Shown here: piece by piece, positions 16,949-25,510 of the stretch
Numbering within the stretch: the stretch's first letter is position 1
Layout of the letters: each line of letters opens with the position of its first letter
Origin: Intrasporangium calvum DSM 43043
GTDB taxonomy: Bacteria > Actinomycetota > Actinomycetes > Actinomycetales > Dermatophilaceae
Reading direction: 5' to 3'
DNA length: 64,000 nucleotides
Assembly (NCBI RefSeq): GCF_000184685.1
Contig: NC_014830.1
Coordinates: 434,001-498,000 of the forward strand
Notes under the pieces: generated by a model
The model's input: the letters and a program-made list of their open reading frames with translations, nothing else
Database searches by the model: none
What the model was told of the DNA's origin: nothing
Program-made: the position numbers and the translations under genes

Positions 16949-18151
16949 TCACAGCGAAGCTCCTGGTGGTGTGCCCGCGGGTGGGCCGGGGAGGTCGCTG
17001 AGGTGGGCCAGCGTCGCCTCGGCCCGTCGCGTGGTCGCGATCGGCCCGATCGGGATGACGTCGTCGAGGAAGGCGAAGCGGCGCAGCAGCGACTGCTCGT
17101 AGGCGGTGGCCCCGGCGACAGCACGCAGGTCTCGCCACCAGTCGGCGATGTCGCCCCAGCCGGGCGCGGCGAGGGACCCGCCGAAGTGCTGCACGGCGAG
17201 CGCGGCGCACAGGCTGGCGAACGAGATGCGCTCGAGGAGCGGCCAGCCGCCCAGGGTGCCGACGACGAGCGCGGCGCCGAAGACGTCACCCGCTCCGGTC
17301 GGGTCGAGCGCATGGGTGCGCAGGGCCGGGACGGCCACCTCCTCACCAGTCCCGGCGTCGAGGGCGAGAGCCCCCTGCGCGCCGTTCGTCACGATGGCGA
17401 GGGGCACGAGGTCCGCGATGGCGTAGAGCGCCTCCTGGGGCGTCGTGGTCCGCGTGTAGGCCATTGCCTCGACCGCGTTGGGCATGAACGCATGGCAGTG
17501 CAGCAGCCGGTCGAGCACGCCGCGGTCCCAGGCCCCCGTGGGGTCGAAGCCGAGGTCGGCGAACACCAACGTCCCCTGGCGGTGGGCCCGCTCGACCCAG
17601 GTGGCGGTGCCAGCGGGACCGGACGCTCCGCCGCCGGGCCCGAGGTCGACGATGGCGGCAGCGGAGCGCGGTGGCTCGCCGATCATCTCGCCGAGGTCGA
17701 CCGGTGGAGGGTGGCCGTGCGTCACCATGCCCCGGTCGGTCGCATCGGCCATCGAGACGGTGACCGGGGTGTGCCAGCGGGGGAAGCGCCGGGACCGGGA
17801 CAGGTCCACGCCCTCCTGCTCGGCCAGGGTGGACCAGCAGAAGTCGCCGTAGGCATCGTCCCCGAACGCGGCGGCGAGGCCGGTGCGGAGCCCGAGCCGG
17901 CTCGCCGCGACGGCGAGGTTCGCGATGCCGCCCGGCGCGGACCCCATACCCGTCGACCAGACCTCCTCGCCGCCTGCGGGGCGGTGCTCGAGTCCCGTGA
18001 AGACGATGTCGAGGAAGACCGTGCCCGACATGAAGACGTCGAGGTCGGTGTCGCCGGGCTGCCCAGCCCGGCGCGCGGCGTGGGGCCGGTCTCGGGGCGG
18101 CCGCGGCGGGACGTGGTCGGACGTGCGCGAACCTCCCGTCCTCACGTCCAT
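16949..18151 (-). CDS. PfkB-family carbohydrate kinase
   Basis: A 400-aa ribokinase-type sugar kinase. The substrate-binding start is VFMSGTVFLDIVFTGL with GGIANLAVAASRLGL, and the PfkB signature 2 DPTGAGDVFGAALVVG carries the catalytic Asp and the GAGD anion hole. It would phosphorylate an imported sugar with ATP in the cytosol. It is longer than most PfkB proteins (about 300-340 aa): a 30-residue Pro/Arg-rich N-terminus and a C-terminal helical extension (YEQSLLRRFAFLDDVIPIG) are extra. The ATG at 18151 has AAGGAT 8 nt upstream. It is first in the importer operon and divergent from the GH4 gene, with 159 bp between. Confidence 0.88.
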   Translation of the reverse strand: MDVRTGGSRTSDHVPPRPPRDRPHAARRAGQPGDTDLDVFMSGTVFLDIVFTGLEHRPAGGEEVWSTGMGSAPGGIANLAVAASRLGLRTGLAAAFGDDAYGDFCWSTLAEQEGVDLSRSRRFPRWHTPVTVSMADATDRGMVTHGHPPPVDLGEMIGEPPRSAAAIVDLGPGGGASGPAGTATWVERAHRQGTLVFADLGFDPTGAWDRGVLDRLLHCHAFMPNAVEAMAYTRTTTPQEALYAIADLVPLAIVTNGAQGALALDAGTGEEVAVPALRTHALDPTGAGDVFGAALVVGTLGGWPLLERISFASLCAALAVQHFGGSLAAPGWGDIADWWRDLRAVAGATAYEQSLLRRFAFLDDVIPIGPIATTRRAEATLAHLSDLPGPPAGTPPGASL

Positions 18152-18310
18152 GCTCGCGATCCTTGCAGCGTCTGCGGGAGCGGGGCAACCAGATCCACGC
18201 ACCTGGCCGCCACCGGGGCGCCCTCCAGGGGCGCTCCCTGCCGGTGGTTGCTACGTTGAGCAGGTGCGACACGAGCGGCTCCGCCACGGCGGCCCGGAGG
18301 TGACCGAGGC
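18152..18310. promoter_or_regulatory. Divergent control region of the sugar locus
   Basis: The 159 bp between the importer operon and the GH4 gene hold an imperfect direct repeat of GGGGCGCYC (about 18216-18236). An outer inverted pair CCACCGG / CCGGTGG (18210-18216, 18241-18247) and a plausible plus-strand -10 TACGTT (18252-18257) are also present. No clear LacI-type palindrome is found. Confidence 0.4.
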
Positions 18311-19660
18311 GTGAAGCTGGCGATCCTCGGCGGCGGCGGGTTCCGCACGCCCCTCGTGTACGGGGCGCTCCTCGGCGACCGGAGCGAGCGCCGCATCACC
18401 GAGGTCTGGTTGCACGACGTCGACGAGGATCGCCTCGACACGATCACGGCGGTCCTGCACTCGATGGCCGGGGCCGTGGACCACCCGCCGCGCGTGCGGA
18501 CCGGCACCGACCTCGACGCGGCTCTCGAGGGGGCCGACTTCGTCTTCTTCGCCGTCCGCACGGGGGGCCTGGCTGGGCGCACGGCGGACGAGCGGGTCGC
18601 GCTCGAGCTCGGTCTGCTCGGCCAGGAGACGGTGGGCCCCGGTGGCATCTCCTACGGGCTGCGCACCGTCCCGGTGGCCCTGCACGTCGCCCACCGCGTC
18701 GCCGCCGTGGCGCCACAGGCCTGGGTCATCAACTTCACCAACCCGGCCGGCCTGGTCACGGAGGCGATGTCGGCCGTGCTCGGCCACCGGGTGGTCGGCA
18801 TCTGCGACAGCCCGATCGCCATGGCGCGCAAGGCGGTTCGTCTCCTCGGGCTGGAGGGGTCCGAGGCGCGTCTCGACTATGTCGGGCTCAACCACCTCGG
18901 CTGGCTCCGTGCCGTGACGGTGGGGGGAGAGGACCGTCTCCCCGAGCTGCTCGGCGACGAGGCCCGCCTGGCCAGGATGGAGGAGGGGCGGCTCTTCGGC
19001 ACGGAGTGGCTCCGCTCGCTCGGGGCGATCCCCAACGAGTACCTCTACTACTACTACTTCACGCGAGAGGCCGTGGCGCAGGCACTCGCCGCAGAGCAGA
19101 CCCGCGGTGAGTACCTCGTCGCCCAGCAGGCCGCCTTCTACGCCCGGGTCCGTCGGTCGCCCACCGACCCGGTCGGTGCCCCCTTCGCCGAGTGGGAGCG
19201 CGTCCGTCTCGACCGCAACGCGACGTACATGCGCGAGGCGCGCGCCGAGGGGGAGGAGCGCGACGAGGAGGACGCGCAGGGCGGTGGCTACGAGGGGGTG
19301 GCGCTCGCCCTGATGGCGGCGATCGCCCGCGACGAGCCGGCGGAGCTGATCCTCAACGTGCGCAACGGCTCCACGGTGCCGGGGCTCCCCGCGGACGCCG
19401 TGGTCGAGGTCCCGTGCCGTGTCGACCACAACGGGCCCGCCCCCCACCGGGCGGCGGCCCTCGAAGGCCACCAGCTCGGGCTGGTGCAGCAGGTCAAGGC
19501 CGTCGACCGGCTCGTCATCGAGGCGGCGGTCACGGGTGACGCCGCCGTGGCGGTCAAGGCGTTCGCGCTGCACCCGCTCGTGGACTCGGTCACCGTGGCG
19601 CGCGAGCTGCTCGCCGGGTACCGGGCCAGGGTCCCCGAGGTGGGCCGGCTCTTCCGCTGA
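18311..19660 (+). CDS. Glycoside hydrolase family 4 (6-phospho-beta-glucosidase type)
   Basis: A 449-aa NAD- and metal-dependent GH4 enzyme. It has the N-terminal GGGGFRTP dinucleotide loop and a LHDVDEDRL acidic loop. The metal site is formed by the Cys in VGICDSPIA and the His in GLNHLGWLRAV, and the INFTNPAG and VEVPCRVDHNG blocks are typical of the LicH/CelF/BglT group. GH4 enzymes hydrolyse (phospho)glycosides by redox-elimination. Start GTG at 18311 has GGAGGTGA 8 nt upstream. The divergent operon carries an ABC importer and a kinase instead of a PTS. The substrate is therefore either phosphorylated after uptake or not phosphorylated at all. Confidence 0.9.
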   Translation: MKLAILGGGGFRTPLVYGALLGDRSERRITEVWLHDVDEDRLDTITAVLHSMAGAVDHPPRVRTGTDLDAALEGADFVFFAVRTGGLAGRTADERVALELGLLGQETVGPGGISYGLRTVPVALHVAHRVAAVAPQAWVINFTNPAGLVTEAMSAVLGHRVVGICDSPIAMARKAVRLLGLEGSEARLDYVGLNHLGWLRAVTVGGEDRLPELLGDEARLARMEEGRLFGTEWLRSLGAIPNEYLYYYYFTREAVAQALAAEQTRGEYLVAQQAAFYARVRRSPTDPVGAPFAEWERVRLDRNATYMREARAEGEERDEEDAQGGGYEGVALALMAAIARDEPAELILNVRNGSTVPGLPADAVVEVPCRVDHNGPAPHRAAALEGHQLGLVQQVKAVDRLVIEAAVTGDAAVAVKAFALHPLVDSVTVARELLAGYRARVPEVGRLFR

Positions 19661-19685
19661 GTCCCGAGCCCTCCAGGTCGGCGGC

Positions 19686-19703
19686 CGTATGCCGCTGGGC
19701 TCG
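19686..19703 (-). repeat. Dispersed repeat monomer (family A)
   Basis: CGTATGCCGCTGGGCTCG, an exact 18-nt match to the right arm of the paired copy at 10421-10438. It is intergenic, 26 bases after the GH4 stop and upstream of the sialidase promoter. Confidence 0.85.
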
Positions 19704-19730
19704 GTCGCGAATCAACGCGCGGTCCTGCTC

Positions 19731-19759
19731 TTGCCGGGTGTGAGATGGGGCACTAGTGT
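19731..19759 (+). promoter_or_regulatory. Sialidase promoter
   Basis: TTGCCG (-35, 19731-19736), 17-bp spacer, TAGTGT (-10, 19754-19759). This is the best housekeeping-type promoter in the window, and its -10 abuts the palindromic operator. Confidence 0.65.
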
Positions 19760-19784
19760 CATCGGACATCGTATGTCGGATGAC
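19758..19784. promoter_or_regulatory. Palindromic operator over the sialidase transcription start
   Basis: GTCATCGGACAT (19758-19769) and ATGTCGGATGAC (19773-19784) form a 12+12 inverted repeat with a CGT centre and one mismatch. It covers the -10 edge and predicted start, a position suited to repression. The shape resembles GntR-type sites, but no regulator gene is adjacent. Confidence 0.7.
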
Positions 19785-19822
19785 CGTATTGCCCGAATTC
19801 TTCAACGAGGAGGAGTTACCTG

Positions 19823-22300
19823 ATGCACACCCGACGCGCGGCCCTCGCGGGCCTCGCCCTCACCGTGTCCATCCCCCTGACCGTCCCCTTGAGCGTCCCC
19901 GTGGCGATGGCCGGGGCAGCCGCCGCCACCGCCGCGGACCAAACTGGCATCACCCGCACCGACCTCGACCACACCGGCGACGGCTACCCCGTCTACCGCA
20001 TTCCCGCGCTGACGAAGACGACCGACGGGACGCTCGTGGCGGCTTATGACGGCCGCCCCAGCTATGGAGACGTCCCGAACAACATCGCGCTCGTCGTTCG
20101 TCGCAGCACCGACGACGGCTCGACGTGGGAGGACCGGCAGGTGGTTCGCTACGAGGCCGGCAAGCCGGGCTTCGGTGACCCCAGCCTCGTCACCGACCGG
20201 GTGACGGGCCGGATCTGGCTGTTCCACGCCGCCTCCGTCAACCAGGGCTACTTCGGGTCCACGACCGGCACCGACGACGCCGACCCCAATGTGCTCCACG
20301 CCGACGTCAGCTGGTCCGACGACGACGGCCTGACGTGGCAGCACCGGCGGCTCACGAGCGAGGTCAAGGACCCGCAGTGGGGCGGCCTCTTCGCCGCCTC
20401 CGGCGAGGGCATCCAGATCCGGCGCGGCCCGCACCAGGGGCGACTCGTCCAGCAGTACGCCATCCGGTACCAGGGCGGCAACTGGGCGGCCAGCCTCATC
20501 AGTGACGACCACGGCGAGACGTGGCGCTTCGGGGACCTGCTCGGCCCCGGCATGGACGAGAACAAGGTGGTCGAGCTCTCGGACGGGCGGCTCATGCTCA
20601 ACTCTCGGGCGCCCGGCGGATACCGCAAGGTCGCCTACTCGAGCGACGGCGGCGAGACGTGGTCGGGGCTGCACGCCGACGACGAGCTGGTCGACCCGCA
20701 GAACAACGGGTCGATCATCCGCTACGACGCGGACGCGGCCCCGAGCTCACCGGACGCCGCCAAGCTCCTCTTCAGCAACACGGCGACGCAGAGCGGCCGC
20801 CGCAACCTGACGATCCGACAGTCGTGCGACAACGGGGAGACCTGGCCGATCCGCAAGGTCGTCGAGCCGGGCGCCGCCGAGTACTCCACCCTCACGCCCT
20901 TGGGAGACCAGCAGTTCGGCCTGCTCTACGAGCGGGGTGGCTACCAGCACATCAGCTTCGCGCGGTTCGGTGGCGACTGGCTCGACGGCGTCTGCGCGCC
21001 GCTCACGAGCCGCACGGTCACGGCGGGCTCCCCGGGCGGAACCGCCGAGGTCGAGGTGAAGGTGACGAGCCAGGAGACCGGTGCCATCGACGGAGGCAGG
21101 GTGGCCCTCGACCTGCCGTCGGGCTTCACCGCGCCCGAGGTCCCGGTCGCGAAGCTGAGCCGCGGGGCCACGGCGACGGTGCGGATCCCGGTCCGGATGC
21201 CCGAGGGAGCGGTGACCAACGCCTACCCGTACACCGCCCGGTTCCTCAGCGACAAGGGTTCCTCCCAGAGCGGCGGGAGCATCGTGGTCAAGGGCGGCAA
21301 CGTCGTCCTCAGCGACTCGACCGAGCGCAGCTACGACGGAGCGACGATCACGGACCTCACCGACCGGGTCGACGCGGTGAAGGACCTCACCGGCGGCGCC
21401 GTGACCGTGCGCTTCAGCACGACGGCCCGCCCCGCCGTGGGCACGCTCCTGTCCCTGGCCGACCCCATCAGCGCCGTCCGTGACGTCATCGTCTCGCTCA
21501 ACGGTGGGCGGCCCTACGTCGAGGTGCGCACCGCGACGAGCACCTACCCGATCCGGCTGCAGAGCAGTGTCGACGTCGCCGACGGCAAGGTTCACGAGCT
21601 CATCGCGGCGAGCAACGCCGGGGTCACCTCGCTGATCCTCGACGATGCCGTCATCGCCCAGGTCGACGGTCAGGGGTTCTTCGCCGACGTCACGGCCCTG
21701 ACCCGCCCGCACACCCTCAACCCGAGCGGCAAGCCGAACCTCACCCTCGGCATGAACCGCGGTCACTTCTCCGTCAACGGCGGCCCCGCTGCGCCGAACA
21801 GCCGCTGGGGCTTCGTCGGCACGATCCACAGCGTCGAGGTCTCCGACGACCTGCGGACCGGCGAGGAGCTGGTCCCGGCCGCCGGACTCTCGATCGCCTC
21901 GGTCTCCAGCGAGGAGACCGCCGGTGAGGACGGTCGCGCCGCCAACGCCGTCGACGGCAACCCAGCGACGATCTGGCACTCGAAGTGGACCGGCACCGCG
22001 GCCGAGTACCCGCACCAGATCACCGTGGACCTCGGCCAGGCGCAGCCCCTCACCGCGCTGCGCTACCTGCGGCGCGCCGTCGGGACGAACGGCGACATCG
22101 CCGACCACGTCGTCTCGGTGAGCGACGACAACGTCTCGTGGACCCAGGTTGCGACGGGCACGTTCGCCGCGACGAAGGGTGAGGAGGAGGTCCGCTTCGC
22201 ACCCCAAACGGCGCGCTACGTGCGGCTCGAGGCGCTCAGTGCCGTCAACGGACTGCAGTTCGCCGCGGCCGCCGAGCTCCGCCCCGTCCGCACCAGCTGA
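19823..22300 (+). CDS. Secreted multidomain sialidase (GH33)
   Basis: An 825-aa exported exo-alpha-sialidase. The signal peptide is long with twin arginines (MHTRRAALAGLAL), possibly Tat. The catalytic propeller holds the arginine motif YRIPAL at residue ~55 and five Asp-box repeats (STDDGSTW, SDDDGLTW, SDDHGETW, SSDGGETW, SCDNGETW). After residue ~395 come an NEW3-like Ig domain, a concanavalin/laminin-G-like domain (about 500-680) and a C-terminal discoidin (F5/8 type C) domain beginning AVDGNPATIWHSKW. It would release terminal sialic acids from glycoconjugates outside the cell. Strong Shine-Dalgarno GGAGGAG; palindromic operator upstream. No sialic-acid catabolic genes (nanA/nanE) lie in this window. 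Confidence 0.93.
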   Translation: MHTRRAALAGLALTVSIPLTVPLSVPVAMAGAAAATAADQTGITRTDLDHTGDGYPVYRIPALTKTTDGTLVAAYDGRPSYGDVPNNIALVVRRSTDDGSTWEDRQVVRYEAGKPGFGDPSLVTDRVTGRIWLFHAASVNQGYFGSTTGTDDADPNVLHADVSWSDDDGLTWQHRRLTSEVKDPQWGGLFAASGEGIQIRRGPHQGRLVQQYAIRYQGGNWAASLISDDHGETWRFGDLLGPGMDENKVVELSDGRLMLNSRAPGGYRKVAYSSDGGETWSGLHADDELVDPQNNGSIIRYDADAAPSSPDAAKLLFSNTATQSGRRNLTIRQSCDNGETWPIRKVVEPGAAEYSTLTPLGDQQFGLLYERGGYQHISFARFGGDWLDGVCAPLTSRTVTAGSPGGTAEVEVKVTSQETGAIDGGRVALDLPSGFTAPEVPVAKLSRGATATVRIPVRMPEGAVTNAYPYTARFLSDKGSSQSGGSIVVKGGNVVLSDSTERSYDGATITDLTDRVDAVKDLTGGAVTVRFSTTARPAVGTLLSLADPISAVRDVIVSLNGGRPYVEVRTATSTYPIRLQSSVDVADGKVHELIAASNAGVTSLILDDAVIAQVDGQGFFADVTALTRPHTLNPSGKPNLTLGMNRGHFSVNGGPAAPNSRWGFVGTIHSVEVSDDLRTGEELVPAAGLSIASVSSEETAGEDGRAANAVDGNPATIWHSKWTGTAAEYPHQITVDLGQAQPLTALRYLRRAVGTNGDIADHVVSVSDDNVSWTQVATGTFAATKGEEEVRFAPQTARYVRLEALSAVNGLQFAAAAELRPVRTS

Positions 22301-22312
22301 GCCACCGTCCCG

Positions 22313-22486
22313 CATCGAAAGAGCAGTTCGTCCACATCGAAAGAGCAGTTCGTCCGCACCCCAGGGCTCAGCTGGGCATCGAAAGAGCAGTTCGTCCGCG
22401 CGAGCGCGCAGTTCCCAGCCATCCTTGCCACGTGCGGACGAACTGCTCTTTTCGATGTCGGTGGGGGACGAACTGCTCTTTCGATG
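22313..22486. repeat. Family B repeat cluster: three direct and two inverted 21-bp copies
   Basis: Core CATCGAAAGAGCAGTTCGTC at 22313-22333, 22335-22355 and 22377-22397 (plus). Inverted copies lie at 22436-22457 (one extra T) and 22466-22486. The cluster fills the gap between convergent sialidase and ornithine carbamoyltransferase genes; opposing copies can form a 21-bp stem. Confidence 0.92.
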
Positions 22487-22489
22487 TCG

Positions 22490-23497
22490 TCAGGGGCGCG
22501 CGAGGGTGGCGACGAGGAGCGCCTTGATGGTGTGCATCCGGTTCTCCGCCTGGTCGAAGACGATCGACGCCTCGGACTCGAAGACGTCGTCGGTCACCTC
22601 CAGCTCCTTGCGTCCGAACTCCGCGTGGACGTCCCGGCCGACCTTCGTCTCCAGGTCGTGGAACGCGGGCAGGCAGTGCATGAACCGCACGTCTCGGTTG
22701 CCGGTGAGCTGGAGCAGCTCGGCGTTGACCTGGTAGGGGGTGAGGAGCCGGATCCGTTCGGCCCATACGTCCTTCGCCTCCCCCATGGACACCCACACGT
22801 CGGTGTGCACGAAGTCGACACCGGCGATCCCCTCAGCCACGTCCTCGGTGAGCGTGACCCGGGAACCGGACTCAGCGGCATACGACTTCGCTTGGGCGAC
22901 AACAGCCTCCGACGGCCACAAGGAGCGCGGCGCGGCGATGCGGACGTCCATCCCGAGCATCGCCCCCATCACGAGGAGCGAGTTGCCCATGTTGAAGCGG
23001 GCGTCGCCGACGTAGGCGAAGGCGATCTCGGAATCCGGCTTCGCCGCGTGCTCGCGCATCGTCAGGGCGTCACAGAGCGACTGCGTCGGGTGCCAGTCGT
23101 CCGTCAGGCCGTTCCACACGGGGACACCGGCCCACGCCCCCAGCGTCTCGACGACGTCGTGCCCTGCGCCGCGGTACTCGATGCCGTCGTAGTAGCGGCC
23201 GAGCACACGGGCGGTGTCCTTGATCGACTCCTTGTGGCCCATCTGCGAGCCGGCCGGATCGAGGTAGGTCGTGCTCGCGCCCTGGTCCGCGGCAGCGACC
23301 TCGAAGGCGCACCGCGTGCGGGTCGAGGTCTTCTCGAAGAGCAGCGCGATGTTGAGCCCGGCGAGGCGACGCTGCTCACGGCGCTCACGCTTGGCCGCCT
23401 TGAGATCCGCCGCGAGGTCGAGCAGGGCGCGGAACTCGTCGGGGGTGAGGTCGGACTCCTTGAGGACGTTCCGGCCGAAGAGGGATGCCACGGTCAT
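22490..23497 (-). CDS. argF: Ornithine carbamoyltransferase
   Basis: A 335-aa enzyme that makes citrulline from ornithine and carbamoyl phosphate, or runs in reverse in arginine fermentation. It has the carbamoyl-phosphate loop [13 protein letters not shown], the [11 protein letters not shown] motif, the ornithine-site SMGEA loop and the MHCLPAFHD catalytic cysteine motif. The long form ([19 protein letters not shown] insert, 335 aa) resembles catabolic ArcB-type enzymes and E. coli ArgF more than the roughly 310-aa anabolic actinobacterial ArgF. Neither arg nor arc genes are adjacent, so its direction is open. The ATG at 23497 has no clear Shine-Dalgarno. A family A-like 16-mer lies within the gene (22871-22886). 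Confidence 0.93.
   Translation of the reverse strand: MTVASLFGRNVLKESDLTPDEFRALLDLAADLKAAKRERREQRRLAGLNIALLFEKTSTRTRCAFEVAAADQGASTTYLDPAGSQMGHKESIKDTARVLGRYYDGIEYRGAGHDVVETLGAWAGVPVWNGLTDDWHPTQSLCDALTMREHAAKPDSEIAFAYVGDARFNMGNSLLVMGAMLGMDVRIAAPRSLWPSEAVVAQAKSYAAESGSRVTLTEDVAEGIAGVDFVHTDVWVSMGEAKDVWAERIRLLTPYQVNAELLQLTGNRDVRFMHCLPAFHDLETKVGRDVHAEFGRKELEVTDDVFESEASIVFDQAENRMHTIKALLVATLARP
22871..22886 (+). repeat. Family A-like 16-mer inside argF
   Basis: CTCAGCGGCATACGAC matches the family A monomer exactly over 16 nt. On the coding (minus) strand it gives the residues SYAAES in a region where OTC sequences naturally vary. It could be a true insertion or convergence. Confidence 0.5.
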
Positions 23498-23531
23498 GCC
23501 CCATCGTTGCAAGAGCCCGGCCGGGACGTGC

Positions 23532-23565
23532 AGAGGGCCCCGAGTACTGAGACTCGGAGCCCTCT
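23532..23565 (-). terminator. Terminator of tRNA-Ser
   Basis: AGAGGGC...CGAGT pairs with ACTCGG.GCCCTCT around a short loop, directly after the 3' end of the minus-strand tRNA. Confidence 0.75.
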
Positions 23566-23569
23566 CCAG

Positions 23570-23657
23570 TGGCGGAGGATGGGGGATTTGAACCCCCGAG
23601 GGTTTTATCCCAACACGATTTCCAATCGTGCGCACTAGGCCACTATGCGAATCCTCC
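23570..23657 (-). tRNA. tRNA-Ser (GGA anticodon)
   Basis: An 88-nt class II tRNA with encoded CCA. Acceptor GGAGGAT / ATCCTCC is perfect, the anticodon arm CACGATTGGAAATCGTG places GGA at the anticodon, a long variable arm follows, and the T arm has GGTTCAAATC. It decodes UCC/UCU. It sits 72 bases upstream of the argF start on the same strand, with its own terminator. Confidence 0.97.
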
Positions 23658-23753
23658 GTCGGGCAGGCTACCGGAGAGCGGGGGCTTGGATGAAATCCCA
23701 GCGGCGGCTGGTGCGCCCGCCCGGTGAGGCGACCCACCCCCTGCACCCCTCGC

Positions 23754-23849
23754 CTACGTCACTGACCCACCTGGGGGTCAGTGGTACCCACTGACTCGGC
23801 TGGGGGGTCAGTGGTACCCACTGACTCGGCTGGGGGGTCAGTGACGTAG
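23754..23849. repeat. Family E cruciform repeat
   Basis: Outer perfect 15-bp inverted repeat CTACGTCACTGACCC (23754-23768) / GGGTCAGTGACGTAG (23835-23849) encloses two direct 30-bp-spaced copies of the palindrome GTCAGTGGTACCCACTGAC (23777-23795 and 23807-23825). It is intergenic between tRNA-Ser and the MFS gene. Confidence 0.9.
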
Positions 23850-23935
23850 TGGCGAAGCCTGAGGTCGCCGGGCCGTCGGTGCCAGCACGGAAATCCGGAC
23901 GACGCGCGTCGGTGGCGACCGGCAGACTGGCGTGA

Positions 23936-25246
23936 GTGTCCACGCATTCAACGGCCCGTCCCACCCTGTCCTCGTTCTGGCAGGACCTGCCACGCGACGG
24001 CAAGCTGCTCATCTCGACCGTCGTCTTCCAGTCGATCGGCACGGGGCTGGTCCTGCCGTTCATGGTCGTCTACCTCAACGAGGTGCGCGGCATCGCCCTG
24101 GAGACGGTCGGGCTGCTCCTCGCGCTCCAGGCGGGGGTCGGTATCGCCGTCGTGACACCGGTCGGCGCCCTCATCGACCGGGTGGGCCCGCGACGCGTCT
24201 ACGCCAGCAGCCTCGTCGCGCTCATCCTCGCTGACATCCTCCTCGCGCGGGCCACCACGGTGAACCAGGCGTCCGTCGCGCTGCTGCTGCTCGGGTACGG
24301 CTTCGGAGTCGTCTGGCCCGCCTCGAGCGCCCTCATCGGCAACCTGATCCCGAGCGAGCTGCGCCAACGGTACTTCGGCGTCAACTTCACCCTGCTCAAC
24401 CTCGGCATCGGGATCGGCGGCATCATCGGCGGCCGGTTCGTCGACGTGACCCGACCGGACACCTTCGTCGCGGTCTACCTGCTCGACGCCCTGAGCTACA
24501 TCCCGGGACTCGTCATCCTGCTCGGACCACTGCGCCACGCCCGCGACCGGGTCGAGCGCGCCGCCGACGCCGCCTCCGTGCGGGTCTCCTACCGGGCACT
24601 GCTCCGCGACCCAGACCTGCGCGCCCTCCTGTCCCTGGTCGCAGTGGCCGCCCTCGTCAGCTACCCCCAGCTCAACGCCGGCCTGCCTGCCTACGCGCGG
24701 GCGGAGGGCCAGATCTCGACCCAGGGCCTCGGCTACGCCTTCGCGGTCAACACCCTCGTCATCGTGCTGCTCCAGCTCTTCGTGCTCCAGCGGATCGAGG
24801 GCAAGCGGCGCACCCGCGTCGCCGTCGTCATGGCCGGCACGTGGGCCGTCGCGTGGTCGCTCCTCGGGGCGACGTCGATCGTTCCCGGAACCATCGTCGC
24901 CACCGTGCTCCTGGCGGCCTGCACCGGCATCTTCGGGCTGGGCGAGACGATGCTCCAGCCGACCACGGCCGCGATGGTCAACGACCTGGCCCCCGACCAC
25001 CTGCGCGGTCGCTACAACGCACTCAGCTCCCTGATGTTCTCCATCGCGTTCGTCGTCGGCCCGGTCATCGCGAGCTTCCTCATCGGCCATGATCTGGGCG
25101 GTGGCTACATCGCCTTCCTCGTCGGCGGGTGCGCCCTCCTCGTCATCATGGCGCTCGCCGCCGAGCGTCGGCTGCCGGCGCACGTCAACGGCCTGCGCCC
25201 CGCGCCGGGTGGGTCCGTCACCGCGCCAGCCCCCATTTCGGGTTGA
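23936..25246 (+). CDS. MFS transporter (drug/proton antiporter type)
   Basis: A 436-aa membrane protein with twelve predicted hydrophobic segments. MFS motif A-like loop GALIDRVGPRRVYASS lies between TM2 and TM3, and motif C-like IGIGGIIGGRFVD lies in TM5. The central loop after residue ~200 is charged (ARDRVERAADAASVRVSYRALL). It probably exports a small hydrophobic compound. The GTG at 23936 is only 7 nt after a CAGACT box and has no Shine-Dalgarno, again suggesting a leaderless mRNA. It stands alone between a repeat element and the SRP RNA gene. Confidence 0.88.
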   Translation: MSTHSTARPTLSSFWQDLPRDGKLLISTVVFQSIGTGLVLPFMVVYLNEVRGIALETVGLLLALQAGVGIAVVTPVGALIDRVGPRRVYASSLVALILADILLARATTVNQASVALLLLGYGFGVVWPASSALIGNLIPSELRQRYFGVNFTLLNLGIGIGGIIGGRFVDVTRPDTFVAVYLLDALSYIPGLVILLGPLRHARDRVERAADAASVRVSYRALLRDPDLRALLSLVAVAALVSYPQLNAGLPAYARAEGQISTQGLGYAFAVNTLVIVLLQLFVLQRIEGKRRTRVAVVMAGTWAVAWSLLGATSIVPGTIVATVLLAACTGIFGLGETMLQPTTAAMVNDLAPDHLRGRYNALSSLMFSIAFVVGPVIASFLIGHDLGGGYIAFLVGGCALLVIMALAAERRLPAHVNGLRPAPGGSVTAPAPISG

Positions 25247-25273
25247 GGAGCGCTGCGGCATACACTGACCGTC

Positions 25274-25362
25274 GGCACCCCGCGTGGTGGTACCTCCCCG
25301 AACTCCCCCAGGGCAGGAATGCAGCAAGGGTAGGAGAGCTCTTCCAGGTACGCGGGGTGTCC
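25274..25362 (+). ncRNA. ffs: Small signal recognition particle RNA (4.5S)
   Basis: About 89 nt. The ends pair (GGCACCCCGCG with CGCGGGGTGTCC). The apical core carries the universally conserved bulges and tetraloop: CAGGGCAGGAATGCAGCAAG with the GGAA loop and AGCAA side, followed by GGGTAGGAG. It binds Ffh to direct membrane-protein insertion. TACACT at 25261-25266 is a fitting -10, starting transcription at about 25273. Confidence 0.93.
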
Positions 25363-25510
25363 CTCGTTCCCCAGCGCGCCGTTTCCCAGCGGCATCCCCA
25401 GCGCCATACCCCAGCAGGGTCCGCGTGCGGTCCAGGGGGTGGGGGAGCCGCGCGATGGAGCGCCCCCCCACCTCGGACCATCTGACGCGCTCCCCTGAGA
25501 GGCTTGCCCC

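Noticed and set aside
22313-22486. Possible CRISPR array
   Set aside because: Repeats of 21 bp are in mixed orientation with spacers of 1-38 bp, and no cas gene is near.
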